From the NCBI RefSeq assembly GCF_029910215.1, contig NZ_CP110396.1:3162001-3226000 (forward strand): DNA of 64,000 nucleotides, given 5' to 3'. Source of the DNA: Paraburkholderia sp. D15. GTDB lineage: Bacteria; Pseudomonadota; Gammaproteobacteria; Burkholderiales; Burkholderiaceae. Position numbers and translations under genes: made by a program. The notes under the pieces were generated by a model that was given only the letters and a program-made list of their open reading frames with translations, was not told where the DNA came from and searched no databases. This document shows positions 27,369 to 38,030 of the stretch, in pieces. How positions within the stretch are numbered: position 1 is the stretch's first letter; each line of letters opens with the position of its first letter.

Positions 27369-29705
27369 TTAACCGCGCCGGCGACTCAGCACGCGTTGCA
27401 ACTCGCGCGGATCGACCGGCTTGGTGAAGTGATGATCGAAGCCCGCTTCCACGGCGGTCTGCTTGTCCTGCTGCTGGCCCCAGCCGGTCACGGCGATCAG
27501 CAACATGCCCGCGTGCCGATGCTCGGCGCGAATCCGCCGCGCGACTTCGTAGCCGTTCAGACGCGGCAGGCCAATGTCGAGAATCACCGCGTGCGGCGCG
27601 AATTCGCCGATCAGCGCGAGTCCGGCGACACCGTCGCCGGCGGTGCGCACCTCGTGGCCTTCGAGTTCGAGCACCATCGCGAGACTGTCGGCGGCGTCGG
27701 CGTTATCGTCGACGATCACGACGCGCAAGCCGGCCGTCTGCGCCGCCTCGGTGGGCGCGCTGTCCGCCGGAGCCGCGAGCGAGGCCGACAGCGGCAGGCG
27801 GATCACGAACTCGCTGCCGCTGCCCGGCCCTTCGCTGAATGCCGCGACCGTGCCGCCGTGCAGTTCGGCGAGACCGCGCACCAGCGCAAGGCCGATGCCG
27901 AGGCCGCCTTGCGAGCGGTCGAGCGCGGGCGCGAGTTGCGAGAACATTTCGAACACACTGTTCAGATGCTCGCGCGGAATGCCGATGCCGGAATCGCGCA
28001 CCACGATCACCGCTTCGTCGCCTTCGCGTTCGGCCGACAGCGCGATGCTGCCGCCCGGCGGCGTGTACTTGGCGGCGTTGTTCAGCAGGTTGAGGATCAT
28101 CTGCGAAAGACGCGTGGGATCGGCGTCGAGATACAGCGGCTCGCGCGGAAGCGTCACGCTCAGATGATGCGCGGATGCCTGCACGGTGGGGCGCGCGGCT
28201 TCCATCGCCGATTGCATCGCGCGCGCGAGTTCGAGGCGCTGCTTGCGCAATTCGAGCTTGCCCTGCGTGATGCGCGACACCTCCAGCAGATCGTCGACCA
28301 GATGCGTCATGTGCTGCAACTGGCGGTCGAACACGTCGCGCGACCAGCTCAGTTGCGGATCGGCGAATTCCTTCAGGCGCAGAATCTCCAGCACGTTGCG
28401 CATCGGCGCGAGCGGATTGCGCAGCTCGTGCGCGAGCGTCGCGAGAAATTCGTCCTTGCGGCGATCGGCTTTCGAGAGTTCGAGATTCAGCCGCTGCAGT
28501 TGCAGTTCGGCGTGCCGGCGGCTGGTGATGTCGCGGCTCACGCAGACGGCGCCGTAAATATCGCCGCGTGCATTCGCCAGCGGTTTGACGACGGTGTCGC
28601 ATGCGCCGCGCGAGCCGTCGCGCCGCACGAACGGCAGCTCGCCGCGCCATGTGCCGTCGGCGGCCAGCGCGGCGAACGCGGCGCGGCGAATCCGCAGCGC
28701 TTCGTCCGCGGGATGAAACATCGATACCGGTTTGCCGAGCACTTCGCGGCGGCGGTAGCCGAGCATGCGTTCGCCGCCCACGTTGAAGTCGGTGATGTTG
28801 CCGCGCAGATCGGTGATCACGATCGCGTCGCTGAGGTGCTCGAAGATCGCCGCCTGGCGCAGCAGCACGGTCTGCGCTTCCTTGCGCTCGGTGATGTCGA
28901 TGCCGAGACCGTAGACGGTCATCGGTTCGCCCTGGCGGTTATAGGTCGCGCGGCCGCGGCCTTCCATCCAGCACCAGTCGCCGCTCGCATGCAGGAAGCG
29001 GAACTCGACGACATAGTCGTCGCCGACGGCGACCGCATGATCGACCGCCTCGTTGAGCGCGATCAGATCGCCGGGATGGATCAGTTCGAAGAAGCCGTTC
29101 GGCATCTTCGCGAAGCGTCCCTCGGCATAGCCCGCGAGCGCTTCGAGCTCGCGGCTCCACCAGAAGCGGCCGGAACGCGGCTCGTGCGACCACGCGCCCA
29201 TGCGCGCGCCGCGCATCGCGAGGCTCAGCACGTCGCGGCTTTCCTGCAACTCCTGCTGCGCGCGCTGATGCGCGGCCACCGACGCCTCCGCGTTGCGCCG
29301 CGCGAGCAGCAGTTCCTGTTCGTACTTGTGACGGTCCTCGACGATCAGCACCGCGATCTCGAGATAGTCGGCCTCGCCGTGACGGCGGCGTGTCGCGTTG
29401 AGCAGCATCGGCACCATGTGGCCGTCGCTGTGCAGCATGTTCAGCTTGATCTCGGCCACCGATCCCTGCGCTTGCAGCAGCGGCGCCCAGTGCGTCTGGT
29501 AGAACACCTTGCCGCCGGCGCTCAGCAGATCCATCAGCGTTTTCGCGTCGGCCAGTTGCGCGGCTTCGTAACCGAGCCAGCCGCAGAAGGTGGCGTTGAC
29601 ACGCAGAATGCGGCCGGTGTGGTCGGTCAGCAGCAGGCCGCAAGCGGCATGTTCGAACAGGGCGTCGCCCGATAGCTGGGGGTGGTTGCGCTGCGTGATG
29701 CTCAT
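27369..29705 (-). CDS. Hybrid sensor histidine kinase with PAS domains and C-terminal receiver
   Basis: Protein of 778 residues without membrane segments, so cytoplasmic. Order: three PAS-type regions (about 10-130, 150-270 and 280-400), then HisKA with FLATLAHELRNPLAPMRNVL (phospho-His), HATPase with NLLNNAAKYTPPGG, VIVVRDSGIGIP and GGLGIGLALVRGL, then a receiver domain starting VVIVDDNADAADSLA with the acceptor Asp in AVILDIGLPRLNG. The start has AGGACC upstream. Signals are probably redox or small ligands sensed by PAS. No dedicated output regulator adjoins; a stand-alone receiver protein at 34 kb is a distant candidate. Confidence 0.93.
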   Translation of the reverse strand: MSITQRNHPQLSGDALFEHAACGLLLTDHTGRILRVNATFCGWLGYEAAQLADAKTLMDLLSAGGKVFYQTHWAPLLQAQGSVAEIKLNMLHSDGHMVPMLLNATRRRHGEADYLEIAVLIVEDRHKYEQELLLARRNAEASVAAHQRAQQELQESRDVLSLAMRGARMGAWSHEPRSGRFWWSRELEALAGYAEGRFAKMPNGFFELIHPGDLIALNEAVDHAVAVGDDYVVEFRFLHASGDWCWMEGRGRATYNRQGEPMTVYGLGIDITERKEAQTVLLRQAAIFEHLSDAIVITDLRGNITDFNVGGERMLGYRRREVLGKPVSMFHPADEALRIRRAAFAALAADGTWRGELPFVRRDGSRGACDTVVKPLANARGDIYGAVCVSRDITSRRHAELQLQRLNLELSKADRRKDEFLATLAHELRNPLAPMRNVLEILRLKEFADPQLSWSRDVFDRQLQHMTHLVDDLLEVSRITQGKLELRKQRLELARAMQSAMEAARPTVQASAHHLSVTLPREPLYLDADPTRLSQMILNLLNNAAKYTPPGGSIALSAEREGDEAVIVVRDSGIGIPREHLNSVFEMFSQLAPALDRSQGGLGIGLALVRGLAELHGGTVAAFSEGPGSGSEFVIRLPLSASLAAPADSAPTEAAQTAGLRVVIVDDNADAADSLAMVLELEGHEVRTAGDGVAGLALIGEFAPHAVILDIGLPRLNGYEVARRIRAEHRHAGMLLIAVTGWGQQQDKQTAVEAGFDHHFTKPVDPRELQRVLSRRRG

Positions 29706-29817
29706 CGTAAGGTCCTGGGGCCTGCCGGGCAGAAGCGGTCATTCCGTTGGCGGCCACGCGCGCCCGGTGTGTGCGGGATGTTACCGCAGTCTCGCCGCCC
29801 GGCGGGGCTCATTGGGC

Positions 29818-29850
29818 ATCGATTGGGGATCGATTGGGGATCGATCGAGG
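29818..29850 (+). repeat. 11-bp tandem repeat (ATCGATTGGGG, 3 copies)
   Basis: Two exact ATCGATTGGGG units and one variant ATCGATCGAGG. It lies just past the BrkB-like gene stop and before the kinase start. Confidence 0.85.
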
Positions 29851-29861
29851 ATCGACCCGCA

Positions 29862-30764
29862 TCAACCCGTCTTGATCCTCGGCTGCGGCGCGCTGGCGGG
29901 TTCCAGTCCGAAACGCTCGTATTGGGAGATCACCTGGGCGCCGAACAGCAGCAAGGTCGCCAGCCATTCGAGGCTGAACAGGATCACGATCGCCATGGTC
30001 AGCGAGCCGTACACCACGCTCACCTGCGAAAGCGTGGCGAAATACCAGACCAGCACATGACGGGTGATTTCCCACAGCACGGCCGCCGTCACGCCGCCGA
30101 GCAGCGCATGCTTGAGCGACGGTTTGCCGACCGGCATCACCAGATAGATCGACGTGAGCACGAAAATCTCGCCGGCGAGGCCGAGCAGATAGAGCACCAC
30201 GCGCGAGAAGCCCTGCAGCGACACGTGCAGCCCGAATAGCTCGATGCCTTCCGCGCCGATCGCCTCCAGCCCGCTCGACACGAACGTGACGATCAGCAGG
30301 CCGATGCCCAGGCACAGAATGTAGCAATACGGCAGCAGCGCGGACAGCAGGAAGTGCCGCCGCCGCACGACCACCCGATGCACGAAGATCAGCGACATCG
30401 CGTTCTCGAGGACGGTGAAGGCGAGCGAGCTGAAGAAGATCATCGTCACGAGCAACACCCAGCCGATCACCGCGCGGTGCGCGAGAAAATTGGCCAGCTC
30501 GCGCACCAGCGCGCTCGACTGGCCTGGCACGAGCCATTGCAGCAGATGCCCGAGCGCGGTCAGCAGCACGTGTTGCGGCACCATCCGCGAGAGGGCGATC
30601 ACGATCAGGATCAGCAGCGGCACAATGGAAAGCAGCGCGTAGTAGGCGACCGCGCCCGCGAGCAGCAGCCCCTGATTCGCGCGGAAAGCCTTCAGCGTTT
30701 GCAGCACGAAGGTACCGGGATGTCTGGCGACATATAACGCATGCTCGTCGATGATGGCTTGCAT
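29862..30764 (-). CDS. YihY/BrkB family inner-membrane protein
   Basis: Membrane protein of 300 residues with six hydrophobic segments. The ATG at 30764 follows GAGG; a TTG 15 codons upstream has no ribosome site. Typical features: LLAGAVAYYALLSIVPLLILIVIALS near the N-terminus and LLGGVTAAVLWEITRHVLVWYFATLSQVSVVYGSL in the second half. The family was once misnamed RNase BN; its function is not settled. Different 11-bp tandem repeats flank it upstream and downstream. Confidence 0.9.
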   Translation of the reverse strand: MQAIIDEHALYVARHPGTFVLQTLKAFRANQGLLLAGAVAYYALLSIVPLLILIVIALSRMVPQHVLLTALGHLLQWLVPGQSSALVRELANFLAHRAVIGWVLLVTMIFFSSLAFTVLENAMSLIFVHRVVVRRRHFLLSALLPYCYILCLGIGLLIVTFVSSGLEAIGAEGIELFGLHVSLQGFSRVVLYLLGLAGEIFVLTSIYLVMPVGKPSLKHALLGGVTAAVLWEITRHVLVWYFATLSQVSVVYGSLTMAIVILFSLEWLATLLLFGAQVISQYERFGLEPASAPQPRIKTG

Positions 30765-30851
30765 GAAAGGCCTCGTGGCGCGAAAGCGCGGGATGATCCA
30801 TTGACGCAAGCAAGAATGCAGCCATGCGGGTGCGCGTGCGGTGGGAACATG

Positions 30852-30884
30852 CCTTGCTTGATCCTTGCTTGATGTTTGCTTGAT
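30852..30884 (+). repeat. 11-bp tandem repeat (CCTTGCTTGAT, 3 copies)
   Basis: Two exact CCTTGCTTGAT units, then GTTTGCTTGAT and the beginning of a fourth (ATTTGC). Located in the divergent region between the BrkB-like gene and the exonuclease gene, about 90 bases from each start. Confidence 0.85.
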
Positions 30885-30982
30885 ATTTGCCGATCCGCGT
30901 GATTGCCGCGTGGCATCCGCTTGACGATCGCGTCGAACCGATCGCGTCGAACGACATGAAAGACGAATGACGACGAATAAAG

Positions 30983-32011
30983 ATGAGTGACGAAACCGAC
31001 CTCGTCGTGGCCCGGCCCGAAGGTCTTTACTGTCCGCCGGGCGATTTTTACATCGACCCGTGGCGGCCCGTCGAGCGCGCGGTGATCACGCACGCGCATT
31101 CCGACCACGCGCGTTTCGGTCACCAGTACTACCTCGCGTCGCGCGCAGGCGCCGACGTGCTGCTGTCGCGTCTGCCCGGCATCTCGTTGCAGACGCTCGC
31201 GTACGGCGAACGCATCGCGATCGGCGCCACGCACGTGTCCCTGCATCCCGCCGGCCACGTGCTGGGTTCCGCGCAAGTGCGGATCGAGCATGCGGGGCGC
31301 GTATGGGTGGCGTCCGGCGACTACAAGCTCGACCCCGATCCGACCTGCGATCCGTTCGAGCCGGTGCATTGCGACACTTTCATCACCGAATCCACCTTTG
31401 GCCTGCCGATCTACCGCTGGGACCCGCCGCAACGCGTATTCGACGGCGTCGATTCCTGGTGGCGCCATAACGCGGCCGCGGGTCGCGCGTCGGTGCTGTT
31501 CTGCTATTCGTTCGGCAAGGCGCAGCGCGTGCTGGCGAGCGTCGACGCCGCGATCGGTCCGATCTTCTGTCACGGCGCGGTCGAGCCGCTGAACCGCGCG
31601 TATCGCGAAGCCGGCGTGCGCCTGCCGCCGGTCGGGCTGGTGAGCGACATCGAACGCAAGGACAAGGCCGCGTTTCGCGAGGCGTTGATCGTCGCGCCGC
31701 CGTCCGCGCAGGGCAGTGCGTGGCTCAAGCGCTTCGGCGACTACAGCGACGCGTTCGCGTCGGGCTGGATGCGGCTGCGCGGCGCGCGGCGCCGGCGTGG
31801 CGTGGATCGCGGCTTCGTGCTGTCGGATCACGCGGACTGGCCCGGCCTGCAGACCGCGATCCAGGCGACCGGCGCGCGCCGCGTGATCGTCACGCACGGC
31901 TCGGTCGAACCGATGGTGCGATGGTTGCGCGAGCAAGGACTCGAAGCGGGCGCGTTTCAAACGCAATACGGCGACGACACCGTCGAAGCGGATACGGCGG
32001 TCGAGTCATGA
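30983..32011 (+). CDS. Ligase-associated DNA exonuclease (metallo-beta-lactamase fold)
   Basis: Protein of 342 residues. The metal site is THAHSDHARFG (His37, His39, Asp41, His42), with a further His in HPAGHVLGSAQV and Asp/His in ESTFGLP and VLSDHADWPGL: a beta-CASP-like nuclease of the mRNA 3'-processing type. It overlaps the DNA ligase gene by four bases (ATGA). In many bacteria this nuclease, the ligase and a DExH helicase form a repair cluster; here only two of those genes are present. Confidence 0.9.
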   Translation: MSDETDLVVARPEGLYCPPGDFYIDPWRPVERAVITHAHSDHARFGHQYYLASRAGADVLLSRLPGISLQTLAYGERIAIGATHVSLHPAGHVLGSAQVRIEHAGRVWVASGDYKLDPDPTCDPFEPVHCDTFITESTFGLPIYRWDPPQRVFDGVDSWWRHNAAAGRASVLFCYSFGKAQRVLASVDAAIGPIFCHGAVEPLNRAYREAGVRLPPVGLVSDIERKDKAAFREALIVAPPSAQGSAWLKRFGDYSDAFASGWMRLRGARRRRGVDRGFVLSDHADWPGLQTAIQATGARRVIVTHGSVEPMVRWLREQGLEAGAFQTQYGDDTVEADTAVES

Positions 32012-33735
32012 AACGCTTCGCGGCGCTCTACACCGCGCTCGACGCGACCACCTCCACGCACGACAAACTCGATGCGCTGATCGCCTATTTTTCGGCGGCC
32101 GAGCCGGAAGACGCCGCGTGGGCGGCGTATTTCCTCGCGGGCGGCAAACCGCGCCAGGCGGTACCCACGCGTCTCTTGACCGAGATTGCCCGGGAGCGCG
32201 CCGGTTTGCCCGCGTGGCTGTTCGAGGAGTCGTATCACGCGGTCGGCGATCTCGCGGAGACCATCGCGCATATCCTGCCGCCGCCCGCGCGCGATTCCGA
32301 ACTCGGCCTCACGCAATGGATCGAGCAGCGCGTGTTGACCCTGCGCGGCATCGCGCCCGACGAATTGCGCACGCGCTTGCTCAGCTATTGGGACGAACTC
32401 GACTGGAGCGGACGGTTTCTGCTGACCAAGCTGATCGGCGGCGGGTTTCGCGTGGGCGTCGCGCGGCAACTGGTGGTGCGGGCGCTGGCCGACGTGGCGG
32501 GCGTCGATCATAAGCGCATCGCGCAGCGCATGGTGGGCTGGACCGATTCGCGGCAAGCGCCGGGCGCGGCGCGCTATCTGCGGCTGATCGCGCCGCTGGC
32601 GCCGGACGACGGCACGGGCAATAACGTCAGCAACGACGCATCCAACGAAGCATCCAACGGCGCCGCCGCGCTCCACGACAGCGATCTCGGTCTGCCGTAT
32701 CCGTTCTTTCTCGCGCATCCGTTGCAGGCCGATCCGGCGACGCTCGGCGCGCCGTCGCGCTGGCAGATCGAATGGAAGTGGGACGGCATTCGCGCGCAAC
32801 TCGTCAAGCGCGCGGGACGGGTCTGGTTGTGGTCGCGCGGCGAGGATCTGATCACCGAGCGCTTTCCCGAAGTCGCGGCGCTCGGCGAAGCGTTGCCGGA
32901 GGGCAGCGTGATCGACGGCGAAATCCTCGCATGGGAGCCGGGCGCGAGCGCGCCGTTGCCGTTCGCGCGTTTGCAGCCACGCATCGCGCGTAAAACGCTG
33001 ACTAAAAAGATCCTCGCCGATTCGCCCGCGACCTTGCTCGCTTACGATCTGCTCGAACTGCACGGCAACGATCTGCGCACGACGCCGCTCGCGCAGCGGC
33101 GCGCGCAACTGGAGGCGCTGGCCGTGACGATCGACGGCACACTGGCGCGCGATCTGCTGCGTGTCTCGCCGACGCTCGATGCGTCCGACTGGCAAACGCT
33201 CGCCACGCTGCGCGACGAAAGCCGCGCGCGCGGCGTGGAAGGTTTGATGCTGAAGGAGCGCGAGTCGTTCTACGGCGTGGGCCGCACCAAGGCATCCGGT
33301 ACGTGGTGGAAATGGAAGATCGATCCGTACGCGGTGGATGCCGTACTCGTCTACGCACAACGCGGTCATGGCCGACGCGCGAGTCTGTACACCGATTTCA
33401 CCTTCGCGGTCTGGGACGAAGCGAACGGCGTGCGCACGCTGGTGCCGTTCGCCAAGGCCTATTCCGGCCTTACCGACGAAGAAATGCGCCAGGTCGATGC
33501 CATCGTCCGCAAGACCACGATCGAAAAATTCGGCCCGGTGCGTAGCGTGACGCCGAGCCTGGTGTTCGAAATCGGCTTCGAGGGTATTCAGGCGAGCCCG
33601 CGTCATAAATCCGGCGTGGCGGTGCGGTTTCCACGCATGCTGCGCTGGCGCACCGACAAAACGATCGACGAAGCCGACACGCTCGCGATGCTCAAAGGAT
33701 TTATCGACGATCGGGCCGCACCGCGCGCGGGATAA
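32008..33735 (+). CDS. ATP-dependent DNA ligase
   Basis: Protein of 575 residues. An N-terminal helical DNA-binding region (1-200) is followed by the adenylation domain with WQIEWKWDGIRAQL, catalytic Lys257, then VIDGEILAW (motif III), EGLMLKERES (motif IV) and TWWKWKIDPYAVDAVLVYAQRGHG (motif V), and an OB domain. A short Asn/Ser-rich insert (about 205-218) separates the first two. Start lies in the ATGA overlap with the exonuclease gene. It is a second, non-replicative ligase, used in end repair. Confidence 0.93.
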   Translation: MKRFAALYTALDATTSTHDKLDALIAYFSAAEPEDAAWAAYFLAGGKPRQAVPTRLLTEIARERAGLPAWLFEESYHAVGDLAETIAHILPPPARDSELGLTQWIEQRVLTLRGIAPDELRTRLLSYWDELDWSGRFLLTKLIGGGFRVGVARQLVVRALADVAGVDHKRIAQRMVGWTDSRQAPGAARYLRLIAPLAPDDGTGNNVSNDASNEASNGAAALHDSDLGLPYPFFLAHPLQADPATLGAPSRWQIEWKWDGIRAQLVKRAGRVWLWSRGEDLITERFPEVAALGEALPEGSVIDGEILAWEPGASAPLPFARLQPRIARKTLTKKILADSPATLLAYDLLELHGNDLRTTPLAQRRAQLEALAVTIDGTLARDLLRVSPTLDASDWQTLATLRDESRARGVEGLMLKERESFYGVGRTKASGTWWKWKIDPYAVDAVLVYAQRGHGRRASLYTDFTFAVWDEANGVRTLVPFAKAYSGLTDEEMRQVDAIVRKTTIEKFGPVRSVTPSLVFEIGFEGIQASPRHKSGVAVRFPRMLRWRTDKTIDEADTLAMLKGFIDDRAAPRAG

Positions 33736-34004
33736 CCCTCTGAGCGGAAACCCGTAAAAACGCCGTCGGGTATTTTGACGCGCGAACAGTTCCCTGCATG
33801 CTATGAACGTCACCGCGAACGTACCCGCGAACGTACCCGCGGAAATCGGCGCGGTATGCATTGCGCACGTCTTGGCCGTCGATACGCAGCCCGTCCGATA
33901 AAGCACGAGGATGGGCGGCCTGGCGGGAACGAATCGTGCAAGCGTGCGCCGGGGTTGCACGCTTGCAACGCGGACGTAGCGCACGAAAGAACAAGGAGAA
34001 GAGA

Positions 34005-34463
34005 GTGAGGCTCGACGACAGGATGGACGAGAACGACGACGTGGTGGTCTGGCGGCCGATTCCGCACGCGATGACCTCGCATCGCCGCGTGCTGGTGGTG
34101 GACGACTACCGCGAAGCCGCTGACGCGCTGCAGATGCTGCTCAACGCGGACGGCTTCGAATGCCGCGCGCTCGACGATCCGCTGGCCGTGTGCGACATGG
34201 CCAGCGAATGGCAGCCGTTCGCGGTGGTGCTGGACATCAAGATGCCGGGCCTTGACGGTCTCGAACTCGCGCGCCGCTTGCGCGCGCATCCCGATACGTC
34301 GCACATGCTGCTGGTCGCGTGTACCGCGTTCGCGTCGCGCGACGACCGGGCGCGCGCGAAGGCCGTGGGCTTCGATGCGCATTGCGCGAAGCCGTTGACG
34401 CCGGAGCGCTTGCTGCGGGTGCTGGAATCGGCGGCGGCCCTGCACTCGGGCGCGCCGCCGTAA
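34005..34463 (+). CDS. Stand-alone response-regulator receiver protein
   Basis: Receiver-only protein of 152 residues. GTG at 34005 follows AAGGAG by six bases, which excludes the longer frame. VLVVDDYREAADALQMLL holds the acidic pair, VVLDIKMPGLDGLELARRL the acceptor Asp, and AFASRDDRARAKAVGFDAHCAKPLTP the switch Thr/Lys region. No output domain, so it probably relays phosphate (CheY/Spo0F-like) or binds a partner. It closely resembles the C-terminal receiver of the hybrid kinase at 27-29.7 kb in its motifs. Confidence 0.88.
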   Translation: MRLDDRMDENDDVVVWRPIPHAMTSHRRVLVVDDYREAADALQMLLNADGFECRALDDPLAVCDMASEWQPFAVVLDIKMPGLDGLELARRLRAHPDTSHMLLVACTAFASRDDRARAKAVGFDAHCAKPLTPERLLRVLESAAALHSGAPP

Positions 34464-34502
34464 GCGGTGGAAGGAACAATGGAGTGGCGGGAACGGGAAT
34501 AG

Positions 34503-34528
34503 CGGTTTGAAAAAACGGTTTGAAAAAA
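34503..34528 (+). repeat. 13-bp direct repeat (CGGTTTGAAAAAA, 2 copies)
   Basis: Two head-to-tail copies between the receiver gene and the PRC-barrel gene, which converge here. No hairpin accompanies them. Confidence 0.7.
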
Positions 34529-34599
34529 ATGCGGTACCCAGAAGTTTTCTTCATCCGGATCATGTCCACCCACACGCCGCGTCGCGCGCGCGTTCCGCT

Positions 34600-35001
34600 T
34601 CAGTCCGGCGCGTACTTGAATTCCGGCAGCGCCTCGAGCGATTTTTTGGTGGCCTCCGGCAACACGATGCGCCGGTTGGCGATCTGCAGATTGCTGAACG
34701 GCACGGCGACCAGATGTTTGCCCATCCCGAGGAAACCGCCGACCGACAGGATCGCGTACGCGGCGTGATCGTCGCCGGTCGAGACGATCAGGTCGTCGAA
34801 CGTGCCGATCGTGTCCTTGTCCTTGTTGTAGACATCGGCGCCGCTCAGCTTCGACGCGCGATAGCCGCTGCCGAGCTGAACCACGTCGGTGCGCTTTTCG
34901 GTGATCGCCTGCGGTGCGCCCTGCGCGTACGCACTGCCGTAAGAGGCGAGCGTGCCGAGCAGAAGTGCGGTGCCCAGTAGCGGTTTGAATTGCATTCGCA
35001 T
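34600..35001 (-). CDS. Exported PRC-barrel domain protein
   Basis: Protein of 133 residues with a clear Sec signal peptide, MRMQFKPLLGTALLLGTLASYGSAYA, and a PRC-barrel: GYRASKLSGADVYNKDKDTIGTFDDLIV, then AAYAILSVGGFLGMGKHLVAVPFSNL. The ATG at 35001 follows AGGGAG. Periplasmic PRC-barrel proteins of this size are common in Burkholderia; they are stress-related by association only. It is divergent from glgX across a 384-base gap. Confidence 0.88.
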   Translation of the reverse strand: MRMQFKPLLGTALLLGTLASYGSAYAQGAPQAITEKRTDVVQLGSGYRASKLSGADVYNKDKDTIGTFDDLIVSTGDDHAAYAILSVGGFLGMGKHLVAVPFSNLQIANRRIVLPEATKKSLEALPEFKYAPD

Positions 35002-35385
35002 GTGAATTTCTCCCTGATGTCGTTGATGGGGCGAGTTAATGGTCCGGTGACTGCGCCTCGGTAACGCCTCCTCGGTAAAGCTTCATTAACCGCTCGTTGA
35101 ATAGTCGTCGAATGCCGGCCCGATTTTCTGTGCATTCCCTGTGCATTCCCTGTGCAAGTTGCAATAGTCGTGCCGCGATTTACGCCGTTCGCGGCGACGG
35201 CAACGTCGTGCACCGCGCGGCGCGGGTCTCGCGAGGTGGCGCGGCGTCTCGCCGAGTCAGGCCCAGGATTTGCTCCATCTACGCGCTGACTATTCGTTAA
35301 GTGTTCGTCAAGCCCCTCGTCAAGCCAACATAAAACGTGCGCCATTGCGCCGCCCGACGCCACGGGATCACAGGAAGGAACCACG
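35002..35385. other. Intergenic region between PRC-barrel gene and glgX
   Basis: 384 bases without a gene, serving as divergent upstream region. It contains an 11-bp repeat (35128-35156); otherwise I see only scattered short direct repeats (TCGTCAAGCC twice near 35310). No clear -35/-10 pair. Confidence 0.6.
35128..35156 (+). repeat. 11-bp tandem repeat (CTGTGCATTCC, 2.6 copies)
   Basis: Two exact units and a partial third in the divergent PRC-barrel/glgX intergenic region. Confidence 0.8.
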
Positions 35386-37608
<2,223 letters not shown>

Positions 37609-37651
37609 GCGCAGCGTGTGGAGGCGGGTATAGCGTTTGCTTGCAGCGAGC

Positions 37652-37678
37652 TAAGCGGTAAGCGGTAAGCGGTAAGCG
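37652..37678 (+). repeat. 7-bp tandem repeat (TAAGCGG, 3.9 copies)
   Basis: Lies 44 bases after the glgX stop and about 110 before the DUF2934 gene. Exact units. Confidence 0.85.
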
Positions 37679-37788
37679 CGCCTGTCGTGGTCCGGCACAA
37701 GTCTCGACGACTACGGCAGCGCGCGCCGCAGCCTTGCGGCGTACCGTCGCGAGACGGTGTTTTCATCAGGTCAAACCGAGGTGAGCAA

Positions 37789-38019
37789 ATGGAACAGGAA
37801 CCGACCTCTCTGGAGGAACAGATTCGCACGCGCGCTTACTACTTGTGGGAACGGGCCACCGATCCCAAGGGCACGCCGGACGAGTATTGGGAACAGGCGC
37901 GCGCCGAAGTCGAGGGCGAGGCGGATGCGCCGCCGGTGGAGAGCGGTCCGGTGGATCCGGCCGCCATTCCTGATACGCCAGAGGCCGCCGGCACGTCAGC
38001 GAAGGAGGCGGCGAAGTAA
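37789..38019 (+). CDS. DUF2934 family protein
   Basis: Acidic protein of 76 residues. The ATG at 37789 follows GAGGTGAG. The DUF2934 core is plain: EEQIRTRAYYLWERATDPKGTPDEYWEQARAEV, followed by a Pro/Ala/Glu-rich tail. These small proteins are often near carbohydrate genes; function unknown. The permease gene starts 12 bases downstream, so the two are probably co-transcribed, possibly with glgX. Confidence 0.85.
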   Translation: MEQEPTSLEEQIRTRAYYLWERATDPKGTPDEYWEQARAEVEGEADAPPVESGPVDPAAIPDTPEAAGTSAKEAAK

Positions 38020-38030
38020 TCCGCTGACGC

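Noticed and set aside
26523..29675. A 1,050-residue frame on the plus strand
   Set aside because: It lies opposite zapE and the hybrid kinase, is Arg/His/Ala-rich and has no domain; a shadow of GC-rich codon bias.
33745..33775. Weak hairpin ACCCG/CGGGT followed by ATTTT after the DNA ligase gene
   Set aside because: Only five paired bases with a 12-base loop; not convincing as a terminator.
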